NCBI GenBank assembly: GCA_027627225.1
Contig: CM051029.1
Span: forward strand, 77,194,578 to 77,258,577
DNA from: Congeria kusceri
Lineage: Eukaryota > Mollusca > Bivalvia > Myida > Dreissenidae
Length of the DNA: 64,000 nucleotides
Direction of reading: 5' to 3'
The notes beneath the pieces were generated by a model. That model had not been told where the DNA came from. It saw only the letters and a list, made by a program, of their open reading frames with translations, and searched no databases. A program made the position numbers and the translations under genes. Shown in pieces: positions 45,094 to 55,711 of this stretch; position 1 is the first letter of the stretch, and each line of letters starts with the position of its first letter.

Positions 45094-46681
45094 ATTCGCT
45101 AAGTGCTCAACGACAAGATCATCAACCACAACGACACAGAGGATTTAGCGACGGAACTGGTCGAGAGTAAAACGTTTGTGTTCGATCTTGACTTGAAGAT
45201 ACAGAGACTCAGGGACAATTTTAAGCAACGAAGTTCTATTGCTAACACACAGCCAGTGGCGTCGAGCTTGTTGCGTAATGAGAATAATAACGGCCAGCCG
45301 GTGACGAGTGGAGAACAACGCACAACAGACGACATACAGCCAGAACTTCCGGTTCTCGAACGGCGTACAAGACACGATTTCTCCACGGAGATGACCATCC
45401 CTAGCCTCTCACACCACAGGCTACCAAAGATGTCTCTGCCAACATTTCACGGTGATGTAGTGCAATGGCAGACGTTCTGGGACAGCTTCGAGTGTTCCGT
45501 GCATCTCAACAACACCCTATCGGACGTGCAGAAGTTCACATATCTCCGTTCGTTAGTTGATGGCGCAGCAGGTTTGTGTATAGCGGGTTTCCAGTTAACC
45601 AACGCCAACTACAAGAAAGCCGTCGACTTGCTTAAGCAACGGTTCGGTCAGCCAGACAAGATAGTAGAAGCACTGATACAAGCGCTAATCCAACTAGATC
45701 CACCGATGAACACCCCTGACAGTCTTCAGTCGTTTTACGACCATCTAGAAACGAAGATTAGAGGACTGGAATCGTTAGGCGAGAGACAAGAGTCATATGG
45801 GAATCTTCTGGTTCCTATTATAAGGGACAAGTTGCCAGCTCCAGTACGACAGAGTATGGCACGTGACCACGGAGGCAGCCGTTGGCAACTATCCAACCTT
45901 AGATGTGCGATAGAGAAGGAGATTGCCATTATGCGAGAAGGCGAATTGCGTGATTTTCCGGTGAGCGGCTCTCATATGCCGACCGCGTCCTTCCATACCG
46001 GAAGTAGGAATCCTGGGAAGAAGTCGAGACCATGGTCAGACACCAAGCGTCGGAAGTCAACCTGTCATTTTTGCGATGGTGAACACTTAGCTGCAGACTG
46101 TAACAATTTCAAGACCACCGAAGCCAGAAGTAAAGTTGTGAAACAGAAGAAATTATGTTTTAACTGTCTGTCAGATTCACATCAAGTTTCGCTGTGCCAA
46201 TCCCACAATAGATGCCGCAACTGTCAGCGCAAACACCATACAGCCATCTGTGAACAGAAGAAAACGAGCTCTTCGCTGAGCCCAAATGCTACTCCATTCC
46301 AAGGCATCGCCACGGGACACACGATTCTACATTCTTCGACACAAGCAAGATCTAATGTGCTTCTGAAGACCGCTATCGTACAAGTAAGTTCCTTGAACTT
46401 AACTGTTGAAGCAAATATATTGTTCGACGAAGGTGCCCAGAGATCGTTTATCACAGAGAAACTTGCGAATGAACTGCATGTTAAAGAGACTGGTACAGAG
46501 ACAATCTATTTAGCAGCATTTGGACATTCATCGCAAGATGTGAAAATTATGAAAACAGCGACAGTGCACGTGATCACCGACAGGAAGGAGCGGATCCCGA
46601 TTGACGCCTTAATTACACCCACTATAGCAGTTCCGATGCCGAGCTTACATCGACATGTAGCTTCCCTAACGTACCTTCGCG
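44161..46681. repeat. 933-bp inverted duplication within the BEL/Pao element
   Basis: The left arm 44161-45093 and right arm 45749-46681 are the same length with no gaps. I recognised two substitutions. The spacer 45094-45748 holds the rest of gag. The outer edges are CGCGAAGGTACG and its complement; the inner edges are CTTCGTTT and AAACGAAG. Confidence 0.92.
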
Positions 46682-46704
46682 ATGGCCGTCGCGCATCGCA
46701 ATAA
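45094..46704 (+). pseudogene. gag: BEL/Pao gag segment in inverted orientation
   Basis: A plus-strand frame begins at the inversion junction (no ATG; a stop lies just upstream). It encodes a DUF1759-type gag core (LPTFHGDVVQWQTFWDSF, FTYLRSLVDG) followed by the same zinc knuckles and protease start found on the minus strand. It ends when the sequence crosses into the element's leader at 46681. From 45749 it is a near-perfect inverted copy of 44161-45093, with differences Arg/Gln and Ile/Arg. It lacks a start, RT and integrase, and faces away from the LTR promoter. Confidence 0.88.
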
Positions 46705-46734
46705 GCTTCGTAAGCTGCATATTTCGATTCTTCA

Positions 46735-46752
46735 ACTGGTTTCACGGCACCA
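46735..46752 (-). promoter_or_regulatory. Primer binding site
   Basis: Three bases inside the 5' LTR, the minus strand reads TGGTGCCGTGAAACC. Its complement would be a tRNA 3' end terminating in CACGGCACCA. The position and terminal TGG are what an LTR element uses to prime minus-strand DNA. The tRNA species is not identified. Confidence 0.75.
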
Positions 46753-46755
46753 AAA

Positions 46756-46928
46756 TGTCTAATTGATCGTATAGGAATGAAACGAATGCGTTGTGTCCAG
46801 GTTCTCTATATCTTTACTTCAAGTCTATATCAACAACAAAACAAAACAACAACATGATGATGACGTTGACGTCACGTGACGTTCCGCGCAAACGCGCGAA
46901 AGCGTCGCAATATTAACGTTTCCCAACA
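46756..46928 (-). repeat. 5' LTR of the BEL/Pao element
   Basis: A 173-bp copy identical by eye to 40223-40395. Reading on the minus strand it starts TGTTGGGAAACG and ends TTAGACA. It contains a CRE/E-box palindrome and a CG-rich CGCGCG segment. Confidence 0.93.
46867..46882. promoter_or_regulatory. CRE/E-box palindrome in 5' LTR
   Basis: The same TGACGTCACGTGACGT motif as in the 3' LTR. In the 5' LTR it would sit upstream of the retroelement transcript. Confidence 0.5.
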
Positions 46929-46933
46929 AACTC

Positions 46934-48150
46934 CAATGTTAGTTATCTCCCCTTTTCCAACCTATAAGACGAATGCTGCTGTATCTCCCTAAAAAAAGGC
47001 TTTATCTGCGTGTATACAATAAATTACTACAAGTGTTTTTTTTGTTTCGTTTTAATTGTGCGCGTTAATACAACTCTTTCCCTTGTTTGTAAATGTTGTG
47101 ATTGCTTCCGGTATTAAGGGAAAGTATTGTTAGATATAAAAATTGTCCATTGAAACGATTTCAAATATTTGCTGTTCCGGTAATTAAGAATGTTGTGTTG
47201 TTTTGAAGCTAAACTATTCAGCCACCGCTTGGTTCTTATGTCTGTGGTTTGGGAAGTAAATATTGTTATTCCAATTAAGTAATTTGTTTCTGAAAACATG
47301 TAGATTTTGTCCATGGACTTGTTGATAGGAAATTTCATAGACAATTTCTTAGATGTATAAGAAAAAATGTAGTTGAAAATAAAACTATGGTACATGTCCC
47401 AAATCGTAAACAAGCATCGAGCGACATCGTATGATCCTTGAATCAAGTGGAAACATTGTGGAGGACAAATTGAAGAGTTTGCCCATTCGGACAAAGACCA
47501 TGCTTACTTCAAATTGCCCGAAGTCTAATTACCGACTGCATTCGGCATTTTTCCGTTATTGAGAAGTTATCGTTGACTTCTCACTGAGTAAACTGTAATA
47601 TAATAACAATAATAACAACAATACAATTAATGAAAAGTTTGTAGTCGCCTACCTGCTTTTAATACATTATTATAGTACATGTACTTTTCAGATTTGTTTA
47701 TGTGTATTACGTTAACGTTCTGTTCAACTCTATCGTTGTTGATGTTGTTGTTGTATTCAACATCGACAGATTTGGTTGATTTTCCGTACGTGAGTAGACT
47801 CGCAACTACACTTGTTGCTGTTGTTGTTACATGCCACAGAAAGTGTTGCAGCTTGATATCTTTATGTTTTATACATGCAGATTCTGAAAATAAAACATTA
47901 AATTATGTATGAATATTTTGCAGTGAAGTAAACTTGTTGCATGTACATGATTGCTTTCGCATGATAAGCGTTTTCGAATAAAACAACCTCGTAACATTAA
48001 GTTTTGTATGTAGAAATATCAAAAATGTCATTTCCCAATAGAGATCGAACTAATGTCTAACTTAAAGGCACAGTATCATAGTTTGCGGTTGGAAAACATT
48101 TCATGTCAAAACATTTTGTCTGTTATGCTGTTTTGCTTGCAAAACATACT
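46934..48150. other. No confident feature
   Basis: Contains a 126-codon minus-strand frame (47114-47494) with no recognisable domain, Lys/Ile/Phe-rich as expected from AT-rich DNA. It also holds short CAA/TTG microsatellite-like runs near 47600 and 47735. I do not call a gene. Confidence 0.45.
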
Positions 48151-48152
48151 TA

Positions 48153-49022
48153 TTAGCTCGACTATTCAAAGAATAGGTGAGCTTTCCTACTACACCCGGC
48201 GTCGGCGCCCGCGTCCACGTCTGAATTTGGTTCAAGTTTTTATTCAAAAGTCTTGTAACTTCAAAAATACATAAGTTATTCACTTGAAACTTAGAATATA
48301 CCTTTGTCATCAACTCCAGTGTCAGGGGCAACATTCCTCATTACTCTGTTTTGTATTTTGACAGAGTTATGCCCCTTTCTCACTTATATATTTTTTAAGT
48401 TTATATTCAAAAGTTATTCATTTGAAACTTGTAATTAACCTTTGTCATCAACTCCAGAATCAAGGGCAACATTCCATATAACTCTGTTTTGTATTTTTAC
48501 AGAGTTAAGTTATGCCCCTTTTTTCACACAGATTTTCTGGTTAAAGTTTATATTCAAAAGTTTGGTAACTTCAAAACTACATAAGTTATTCACTTGAAAC
48601 TTGGAACTTACCTTTGTCATCAACTCCAGTATCAATGGCAACATTCCTCATAACTTTGTTTTGTATTTGACAGAGTTATGTCCCTTTTTCACATAGATTG
48701 TATGGTTTAAGTTTCTATACAAAGTTTTGTTACTTCAAAACTACATAAGTTATTCACTTGAAACTTGGAAATAACCTTTGTCATCAACTCTATTATCAGG
48801 GGCAACATTACCCATAACTCTGTTTTGTATTTTGACAGAGTTAGCCACTTTTTACATAGCCTTTGTGGTTAAAGTTGTTGTTCCAAAAATGTATAAACTA
48901 TACAAGGCTTAACTTAAAAATACAAAAAAACAAAACAAACTTATGCCCCGTTCACTATCCAAAATATGTACCAACTGTACTTCAAATAGTCGAGCGCGCT
49001 TCCCTCTGACAGCTCTTGTTTT
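48153..49022 (+). mobile_element. Helentron-like element family B, copy 1
   Basis: The 5' end AGCTCGACTATTC-AAA-GAATAGGTGAGCT forms a hairpin. The core is about four tandem units of ~165 bp (TTCAAAAGT, TTATTCACTTGAAACTTGG, TTTGTCATCAACTCCAG, TTGACAGAGTTATGCCCC). Near the 3' end AATAGTCGAGC (48985-48995) is the inverse of GCTCGACTATT (48155-48165), followed by CTGACAGCTCTTGTTTT. No protein is encoded. Confidence 0.68.
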
Positions 49023-49667
49023 GATATTTATTATGCCTTTTTGTGCAACAAGCTACTAGGGTACCGTATGTCTACAAGGTAGCAAACAATGTGCATTTCA
49101 AACCTTGAAATATGAACAACAAATGTATTATAGAACAGGAAAAAAGTCAGTTAGGAAAATTATTTCGCACAGCCAAAACATGTGAGACTGCACCTTTAAA
49201 AGATTTATGAAAATTTACTAATAATAAATCCGGTCACGGGAGGCAACTCTGTTATAATTCTTTTCAAATTTCTGACAGCAGTTGTTTCGCTTTGGTTATG
49301 ATAATGGCATGTACTACATACAATTTTAGTGGATTGCATATTCTTTATCAAATCGTTCATATTGTACGCATTTTTATTGTTTTGGCAGCGAGCAACGTAA
49401 CGAATATTTTTACGAAAATAAAATAACATGCTCAGAAATCTATGCTACGATTTCTTCGATGAAAACGACAAAGAAACAACCAACTCTTATGTTGAAATTT
49501 CCATACAGTTTATATACGGACCATGATTCGTTTAAATTAAAAGTCTGAAACCGTGTTGTGCTGCGGCACGCATCGCGAAACGTTAACCGATCGTACAAGC
49601 AAGTGATGCCATTGTGAATATGAAAGATACCACGTACTTCCCCATTGACTTTTGTAATACAATAATA
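49023..49667. other. No recognisable feature
   Basis: AT-rich; nothing supported. The minus-strand frame 49440-49700 shows no domain. Confidence 0.45.
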
Positions 49668-50010
49668 ACCCACTCTCCATAATAAACTGTTGAAGGACAA
49701 TGAAACCTTCTGCTGGGCCGAACTTATCCGAAAAACATTTTTTGAGGTTTAATTGATGTTATGACTACACATGGTAGTTTATTTCTTTTATATAAAACAG
49801 TCGAATTTGTTACAGTGCCGGTGATACATTACATTTAGAACATATTTGGAACAAACTTGAACATAGGCCATATTTTGTGGAAATTATGAATGCTGTGATT
49901 TATTGACATATGACTTTGTCACATTATGTACATGTCTGTTCTTACTGTACGCTGCCAGGGGGTGACTAGACTTACGCGCGTGCAATCACTTTGAACACTA
50001 ATTTTTGCCA
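49668..50010. repeat. Old dispersed repeat, pair member of 12082-12471
   Basis: Shares ordered blocks (CATAATAAACTGTTGAAGG, CGAACTTATCCGAAA, TTTGTTACAGTGCCGGTGAT, AACAAACTTGAACATAGG) with 12082-12471. Confidence 0.55.
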
Positions 50011-50156
50011 ACACTTTTATAACAAATTAAAGATAATACAAATACAAACATTTTTTGCATAAACAATACGATAGTTGCATCTTTGCCATTCTAGAGATAC
50101 AAAGCAGAACAAGGCCCTCTATATCGCCCGTCCCCTGTAGCGTATACCAGATTTAA

Positions 50157-50596
50157 CAGGGTTCATACGAATCCTGAAAGTGCTTGAATTTCAATCTGAT
50201 CCTTGAGAAGTGCTGAGAATGGACTGAGAATGCTTAAAATGCTTAAGTACACATCAAATGCTTGAAAAATGCATATGTTGGCTTCAAAAGTGCTTAAAAT
50301 ATTCTGCGAAATGAGAAATCACTGAAAACCTTTTGTGGCACCAGCGTAGTGTTTCATATGCCTGCAAAATATTTTTCAAGGACTGTGTTTTGCTAAGTAT
50401 TCGAAGATGTTTGAAATATTCTTTAAAATAAGTATTGAATCTTTAAATAGTAGGAATACTTACAACCCAACCTTTCGAAATGTAAATGGGCAAACTAAAA
50501 CAGTACTTGAATTTGTATCTTCTCTCGTTAAAAAGTGCTGAAAAAGAGCTTAAATTTCATTTGAGAATATCTGCATTAAACCCGTTCGACCCCTGG
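50157..50596. mobile_element. MITE-like repeat, CAGGGTTC ends, AGTGCTTGAA-rich
   Basis: It starts CAGGGTTCATACGA and ends TCGACCCCTGG, imperfectly inverted. The interior is filled with TGCTTGAA, AAGTGCTGA and TGCTTAAA motifs. The CAGGG terminus hints at hAT-type non-autonomous DNA transposons, but I found no 8-bp target duplication. Confidence 0.45.
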
Positions 50597-50869
50597 TGGC
50601 TTGCATGTTATAATGTATATTTTTAAGAAAGCGCAAAGCGGATGAAATCACAATCGAATATCTGTTATTTAAACAAGTAAAAGTTTAACATAAACCTAAA
50701 GATGTAATAGCATAAACATAAAGCTAGATGGAAATCTGTTGTGCAACGACAGTACAGCCAAAGTTGCAATTATAAATATAAATATATAAATTATAAATGT
50801 ATTAAAATTTAGTATCTGGCACGCCCATGTTCCGACCCATAGTGTTTCAAACGCAACTTTTGCACTTTA

Positions 50870-51092
50870 AGTTAAGATTTACTTCAGATTCTTTATAAAT
50901 ATGGGCCCATGTGTCTTTTGTAAACAGTATATTTGACTAAAAGAGATCCAGAAGCCGAAAATAGATTTCCTTCACGACACAAATTTCACGAGTTCCTCGA
51001 GCTTTGCTGTTATCGAGCGAGCAGGCAACTTTCACTGACCGTACATGTACACTGTGCACAAGGATATCGTTGAATTGCAGGAGAGTCTCAAC
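50870..51092. repeat. MITE end joined to 105-bp hairpin repeat, copy 3
   Basis: A MITE right terminus (TTAAGTTAAGATTTAC, AAATATGGGCCC) is followed directly by TGTCTTTTGTAAACAG. The hairpin repeat then follows: TTTCACGAGTTCCTCG paired with CAAGGATATCGTTGAA around GTACATGTAC. The same junction occurs at 58419. Confidence 0.62.
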
Positions 51093-51364
51093 GCGAATAT
51101 AATCAGCAAAATAATTAATGGGTCAAATATATATTCAACAAAATATGCATGAACGTACTTTAATAAACAAATTTTGTGTGTTTACAATGTAAAATAACAA
51201 TATTGCATACTGTTTGCAAAGTTCATTAGAATATAAACAGGAAAACCCGACTTCGCCCTAAAATATACATTTCCGCATATCTGGGTGGTGTAACGAATTA
51301 AGTCATCAATAACTTTTTCAATTCTGTCACGTGGTGTTTTAAACTCAGTAGTAAGTGTGCCCAC

Positions 51365-51870
51365 CTCTAGCTCGAGTCACCTCCCGGCACCTGTTGTTCA
51401 AGCTGAAAATCAGCTTCATGATATCTGCCCGACGGATCTGCCTCCATTCCACTACCAACGCGTTTTCAAGGCTGGAGTCTCTGGATGACGATTGCGGCTA
51501 GACATCCGGCACTGAAGCATGTCCCAGGCATGTTCTATCGGGTCCATGTTGGGAGACCTCGCAGGCCAGTCCATGTACTCCATTGTCTGCTCGAAGCGAG
51601 TAACCACCCTGGCGTCCCTTCAAACGAGCACGTAATTTAAGACTTCGGCATATAATCGTACAACAGGATCTAGAATGTCGTCCCAATAGCGTACCCCAAT
51701 CAGGGTTCCGTTCCGGATGAAGTACAAGTCTGTGCGGCTATCGCAAGCAATTCCTGCCCACACAAGGATAACAGCAGTTTCATTAGTATTACGCAAGGCT
51801 GCGCTTCGTAACACAGACGGACGGATCCTGAATTCACAAAATGTATTGATTTTCTGTTTATTCTTCACAG
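51365..51870 (-). pseudogene. Tc1/mariner-type transposase remnant
   Basis: Minus-strand frames contain VWAGIACDSRTDLYFIRNG and VRYWDDILDP. After a deletion and frame change they contain MEYMDWPARSPNMDPIEHAWD, a diagnostic C-terminal Tc1-family block, and RNRHPETPALKT. The QDNARPH-type segment carrying the second catalytic Asp is missing, and stops and frameshifts divide the remainder. Only about the C-terminal half of a ~340-residue transposase is represented. No terminal inverted repeats were found around it. Confidence 0.8.
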
Positions 51871-53605
51871 TTTCTCTGATAGCAATTATAATAATTCATT
51901 GTACCATATTGCACAGTGTCTATGACTTCTTTATACAAAGTATTGACTTCTTATAAGTCTGTGTCATTTCATCGAGTAATCATGTGTGTACTTATTGCAC
52001 GTGAAAAATAGCTACATGTGCTCATCTTCGTGGTTTTGACCACCGACGAAGAAATAATAACCACCCCCAAGGTACTTATGTTTTTATGAATTGAACATTG
52101 GTTTAGTTGTTTGTCTGTTTGTTAGCAACTTGACGTCTGTCTGTCAGCAATTGTACGCAAAACGTTTTACATGACATGACATTTTCTAGGAAGTTTGGAA
52201 ATTGCCCAATGAACACATGATTAGCAGTTAGTGGTGTTCCGGATTAGCGTCTGGATCCTTTTAAATGAATGTTTATTATTGGAAGATACGAAGGTAACCT
52301 ATTACTGAAAACATCCATTATTTTGAGTAATCGTGGTTCTTCATGACATAATAATATATATGTCATTTACATACGATTATAGCTTGTCGGAAATTTATGT
52401 TAAAGCTCAAGCGGCAGATTTAGAGGGGTTGGGGTCGGGGGTTAAGGCGGCGTACGTCTCCCGTAAAATTATCAATTTTAGAAATCGATTTTTTTTAAAT
52501 TGCACAATATTAACTTACAACTACTTAGACATTGTCACATTCTCCTGAATCGAAGAATTATATAAGTCTATCAAATGAGTCTTATTCAGCTTATCCGCTT
52601 TCTTACTATAATATATTTGCACAGAAGCCTAGAACGCCTGTAGAATCTCTTCTAATTTATTATATCGCGCGATTTAATTTGGTTATTGATTTGCTAAATA
52701 TATCGTTTATACATAAATATATAGGAAGGTACTGAACTAATTACGCCACCTCTGACTTAAAATCCTGTTTCGGGGTCTGTTACTGAATTTTGAAAACACA
52801 AATGACAACTACATTTTTGTAGCCTTCGTCAGGTGGTTTACAGCCAACACGTTGATAAACTGAAAACTGTTTTATGACCGTAATATTGAAGATTCTGCAC
52901 GCATGTAACATACGCTTTGACTTTATCACATTTTATTGTTTACCCGTGAAAATTTTAATACCCGTAACAGTTGTGGAAACAATTGAATATGAAATTTGTG
53001 TCCACGAAAAGCTTTTTTAAAACGATATTTTTATCTATCATGCTTGTCGGAAAATATCGCTTAATATTAATATTATTAAAACACTGAGGAGATACCTCCC
53101 GACTGGCAGTCGCTAAGGTTGTTCACAGTTGTTAAAGAAATTTGTTCTTTTTACTGCAAATTTACCATGTGTTACACCAAACTGTATTCAGTTTTGATAT
53201 ATCTGTTTTTGATGCTTGTTTACGCAATTCGAAAACGACGGTGAAATAAACGGCGCTTGTTTTTTTCTGCACCACGCCTGGGAATTATTGCGGCCACAGC
53301 GTTTTGTGTCACGCGTTTAATTTGTGTTACATGTCTTCCGGTATACTGACCGAGAAACATACCATATAAGACATGATGCATCCTGATTAACACTTTGAAA
53401 TGCAACATGTATGTAGAAATACAAAAATGACGGTTGTTTACAGAGCATAACATACTGTTAACTGGTTAACTTTTCAAACTAATCGACTCACATTTACAAC
53501 TTGTAGTAAAAACGATTAATGTTAACAGAGTGTTTATTATGACAACATTTTATGTCAATGTAAATGCATTAGTGTTGTAATTACAGACAATAAATATATA
53601 ATAAG
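51871..53605. other. No recognisable feature
   Basis: 1.7 kb of AT-rich DNA with short frames only; no RNA, transposon or tandem repeat recognised. Confidence 0.45.
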
Positions 53606-53890
53606 TGTATTAAAGCACTGGTCTTGGATAAAATAAGTGTGTTGGAGCGCTAGTCTTGGATACAATACGTGTGTTAGAGCGCTGGTCTTGGATAAAATAA
53701 GTGTGTTAGAGTGCTAGTATTGGATAAAATAAGTGTGTTGGAGCGCTGGTCTTGGATAAAATAAGTGTGTTGGAGCGCTAGTCTTGGATAAAATAAGTGT
53801 GATAGAGCGCTGGTCTTGGATAAAATAAGTGTGTTGGAATGCTAGTCTTGGATAAAATAAGTGTGTTAGAGCGATGGTCTTGCACAACGT
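53606..53890. repeat. 32-bp minisatellite (~9 copies)
   Basis: Units contain GTGTTGGAGCGCTGGTCTTG and GATAAAATAA. The central GGAGCGCT(A/G)GTCTT is shared with the next array. Confidence 0.9.
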
Positions 53891-53929
53891 ATGTATGTGT
53901 CTTTCCACAAAATGAGTGTGTTGGAGCAC

Positions 53930-55125
53930 TAGTCTTTCTCCAGGTCTGTTGGAGCGCTTGTCATTCTCCAAGTCTGTCGGAGCGCTAGTCTTTCTCCTAG
54001 TCTGTTGGAGCGCTAGTCTTTGGAGCGCTAGTCTTTCTCCAAGTCTGATGGAGCGGTAGTCTTTCTCCAAGTCTGTTGGAGCGCTTGTCTTTCTCAAAAC
54101 CTGTTGGAGCGCTAGTCGTTCTCCAAGTCTGTTGGAGCGCTAGTCTTCTCTAAGTCTTATGGAGCGCTAGTCTTCTCTAAGTCTGTTGGAGCGCTAGTCT
54201 TCTCTAAGTCTGTTGGGGCTCTAGTCTTCTCTAAGTCTTATGGAGCGCTAGTCTTCTCTAAGTCTGTTGGAGCGCTAGTCTTCTCTAGGTCTGTTGGAGC
54301 GCTTGTCTTTCTCCAAGTCTGTTGGAGCGATAGTCTTCTCCAAGTCTGATGGAGCGCTAGTCTTCTCCAAGTCTGATGGAGCGCTAGTCTTCTCCAAGTC
54401 TGTTTTAGCGCTAATCTTTCTCCAAGTCTGTTGGAGCGCTAGTCTTTCTCCAAGTCTGTTGGAGCGCTAGTCTTCTCAAAGTCTGTTGGAGCGCTAGTCT
54501 TTCTCCAAGTCTGTTGGAGCGCTAGTCTTCTCAAAGTCTGTTGGAGCGCTAGTCTTCTCAAAGTCTGTTGGAGCGCTGGTCTTCTCAAAGTCTGTTGGAG
54601 CGCTAGTCTTCTCAAAGTCTGTTGGAGCGCTAGTCTTTCTCCAAGTCTGTTGGAGCGCTAGTCTTTCTCCAAGTCTGTCGGAGCGCTAGTCTTCTCTAAG
54701 TGTGTTGGAGCACTAGTCTTTCTCCAAGTCTGTTGGAGCGCTTCTCTTTCTCCAATTCTGTTGGAGCGCTTGTCTTTCTCCAAGTCTGTTGGAGTGATAG
54801 TCTTCCTCTAATTGGGGAGCGATAGTCTTACTCTCAGTGTTTAGGAGCGCTAGTCTTTCTCCAAGTATGTTGGAGCGCTAGTCTTTCTCCAAGTCTGTCG
54901 GAGCGCTAGTCTTCTCTAAGTGTGTTGGAGCACTAGTCTTTCTCCAAGTCTGTTGGAGCGCTTGTCTTTCTCCAATTCTGTTGGAGCGCTTGTCTTTCTC
55001 CAAGTCTGTTGGAGTGATAGTCTTCCTCTAAGTGGGGAGCGATAGTCTTACTCTCAGTGTTTAGGAGCGCTACTCTTTCTCCAAGTATGTTGGAGCGTTA
55101 GTGTTTCCCCAAGTCTGCTGGGCGG
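53930..55125. repeat. ~28-bp minisatellite (~42 copies)
   Basis: Units contain GTTGGAGCGCTAGTCTTTCT plus CCAAGTCT, with a 26-bp form lacking TT or using TCTCAAAG. A block of about 190 bp (near 54640-54850) is repeated near 54870-55090, showing a recent segmental duplication within the array. Confidence 0.92.
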
Positions 55126-55375
55126 TTCAGCAATGTTCATAAGAAATATGATAAAATAAAAGTTAAAATATTATAAACCGACTCATTTTATGATTATTGT
55201 ATTCGCAACCAAAACAGAATGCATATAAATGTCGAGCATACATGAAAATTAACAAGTGAACTGATTCTGTCCATTGCAAGGGAGACAACTGGAATTTACT
55301 CCTGTGCAAACTCCATGCATCAATTGCTTCCCCTATATTGAAGTAAATGGAATAATAATGTAAGCTTAAAGGGAC

Positions 55376-55690
55376 CTGTTCACAGATTGGCAAATTGACA
55401 ATTTTCAAAATGTTTGTCATTTATTCCAAAATGAAATTATACATCATTTACAATCAAGCGCAATAACATTCATGACTAAGAAATATATTGGAAATATCGT
55501 TTTTTTCGTTTATGTATAATCATTAATTGAAATGGATAAAATGATAAAGCGTTTGTAACGCTTTTCGTTGGTATTTTGGAAAACACGTGTACCGCTTACA
55601 AGCAAAATGTATAAGTCCGATTGGCCGAGTGGTTAGAGCACGATATTTTTGAACTCAAAGGTCCCGGTTTCAAATCCCGGCGATGGCAAT
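55376..55690 (+). mobile_element. tRNA-like-bearing repeat, CACAGATTGG family, copy 1
   Basis: Starts CCTGTTCACAGATTGGCAAA and TTGACA, contains AAAGCGTTTGTAACGCTTTT, and ends in a tRNA-like segment. The same order is found on the minus strand of 56501-57193. The right end is cut off by the family-B element. Confidence 0.55.
55614..55687 (+). tRNA. tRNA-like segment (Leu/Ser-like head), non-functional
   Basis: GGCCGAGTGGTTAGAGCACG (A box) and GGTTTCAAATCCC (B box) are well kept, and the T stem pairs at four of five positions. The acceptor and anticodon stems do not pair cleanly, so this is a Pol III promoter-like tRNA relic inside a repeat. Confidence 0.5.
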
Positions 55691-55711
55691 TTTTTTTTTA
55701 TTTGCCTGTTT

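Larger units (their letters stand above)
40223..46928 (-). mobile_element. BEL/Pao LTR retrotransposon, internally rearranged
   Basis: A 6.7-kb element bounded by 173-bp direct repeats (TG...CA ends) that look identical. It is flanked by a 5-bp duplication AACTC (40218-40222 and 46929-46933). The pol order (protease, RT, RNase H, integrase) reads on the minus strand. A tRNA-complementary site follows the right-hand LTR, so that is the 5' LTR. A 933-bp inverted duplication has placed the gag segment on the plus strand, so a normal gag-pol reading is impossible. Identical LTRs mean a recent insertion. Confidence 0.92.

Noticed and set aside
46506..46745. Short minus-strand frame at the right end of the BEL/Pao element as a distinct gene
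   Set aside because: It is the element's leader running into the reverse complement of the duplicated gag/protease segment.
47114..47494. 126-codon minus-strand frame as a candidate gene
   Set aside because: No motif, signal or neighbour supports it. Composition is what AT-rich DNA yields, and no splice-consistent continuation was seen.
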